Assembly (NCBI GenBank): GCA_964395915.1
Contig: CAYNDB010000139.1
Location: 1 to 5,591, forward strand
Reading direction: 5' to 3'
DNA length: 5,591 nt
Source of the DNA: CAYNDB01 sp964395915
GTDB lineage: Bacteria; Nitrospinota_A; UBA7883; JAJRTC01
The notes under the pieces are model-generated. The model saw nothing but the letters and a program-made list of their open reading frames with translations, did no database searches and was not told the origin of the DNA. Shown piece after piece: positions 5,549 to 5,591 of this stretch. The translations under genes were made by a program, and so were the position numbers. Within the stretch, counting starts at the first letter, position 1. Every line of letters starts with the position of its first letter.

Positions 5549-5591
5549 ATGAAAGTTTTTACGGCTGAAACAAAGGTTGGGCTGCTTACCA
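5549..5591 (+). CDS. mlaD: MlaD-like MCE protein, N-terminal fragment cut by window end
   Basis: Only 14 codons are visible: MKVFTAETKVGLLT. The ETKVGLL pattern just ahead of a membrane anchor is typical of MlaD/MCE-family proteins, the periplasmic lipid-binding subunits of this transporter, and the position right after mlaE-mlaF is the usual one. The expected membrane segment and MCE domain lie beyond the window. AGG at 5543-5545 is a short, weak ribosome binding site 3 nt before the ATG. Identification rests mostly on context. Confidence 0.7.
   Translation, partial: MKVFTAETKVGLLT

Overview
The window looks like ordinary bacterial chromosome from a diderm (outer-membrane) bacterium. It carries a replicative helicase (dnaB), an alanine racemase (alr) and the start of a phospholipid-transport operon of the Mla type (mlaE-mlaF-mlaD), all on the + strand. 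Mla genes imply an outer membrane. The DnaB and Alr sequences have the general flavour of Deltaproteobacteria/Nitrospinota-like lineages, but that is an impression from protein style, not a placement. No phage, transposon, CRISPR, tRNA or rRNA signal was found.

Layout. Left end (1-93): no convincing gene. 94-477 (-): a small acidic, probably helical protein of unknown function with a good ribosome binding site. 478-763: an AT-rich divergent intergenic region with a GC hairpin and T-run (576-621), a perfect TATAAT (551-556), and several palindromes and 10-bp-spaced repeats (656-720). 764-1105 (+): a small protein with one N-terminal membrane segment and a charged helical tail, function unknown. 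1106-1287: a non-coding leader with a candidate promoter, a strong hairpin, a competing hairpin arm and a T-run that touches the dnaB start. 1288-2694 dnaB; 2761-3900 alr; 3929-4720 mlaE (TTG start); 4720-5493 mlaF (1-nt overlap with mlaE); 5549 to the end, the first 14 codons of an mlaD-like gene.

How the genes fit together. From dnaB onward all genes are co-directional with gaps of 66, 28, -1 and 55 nt, so they could be co-transcribed. MlaE is the permease and MlaF the ATPase of an inner-membrane ABC complex, and MlaD is its MCE-domain lipid-binding subunit; together they move phospholipid between inner and outer membranes. Alr supplies D-alanine for peptidoglycan. DnaB unwinds DNA at the replication fork. 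A joint envelope/replication role for the cluster is an inference from position only.

The core genes are intact and conventional. The less explained parts are the two intergenic regions, where mutually exclusive RNA hairpins could act as attenuators, and the two small unknown proteins. I did not find a clear new multi-gene system in this window.
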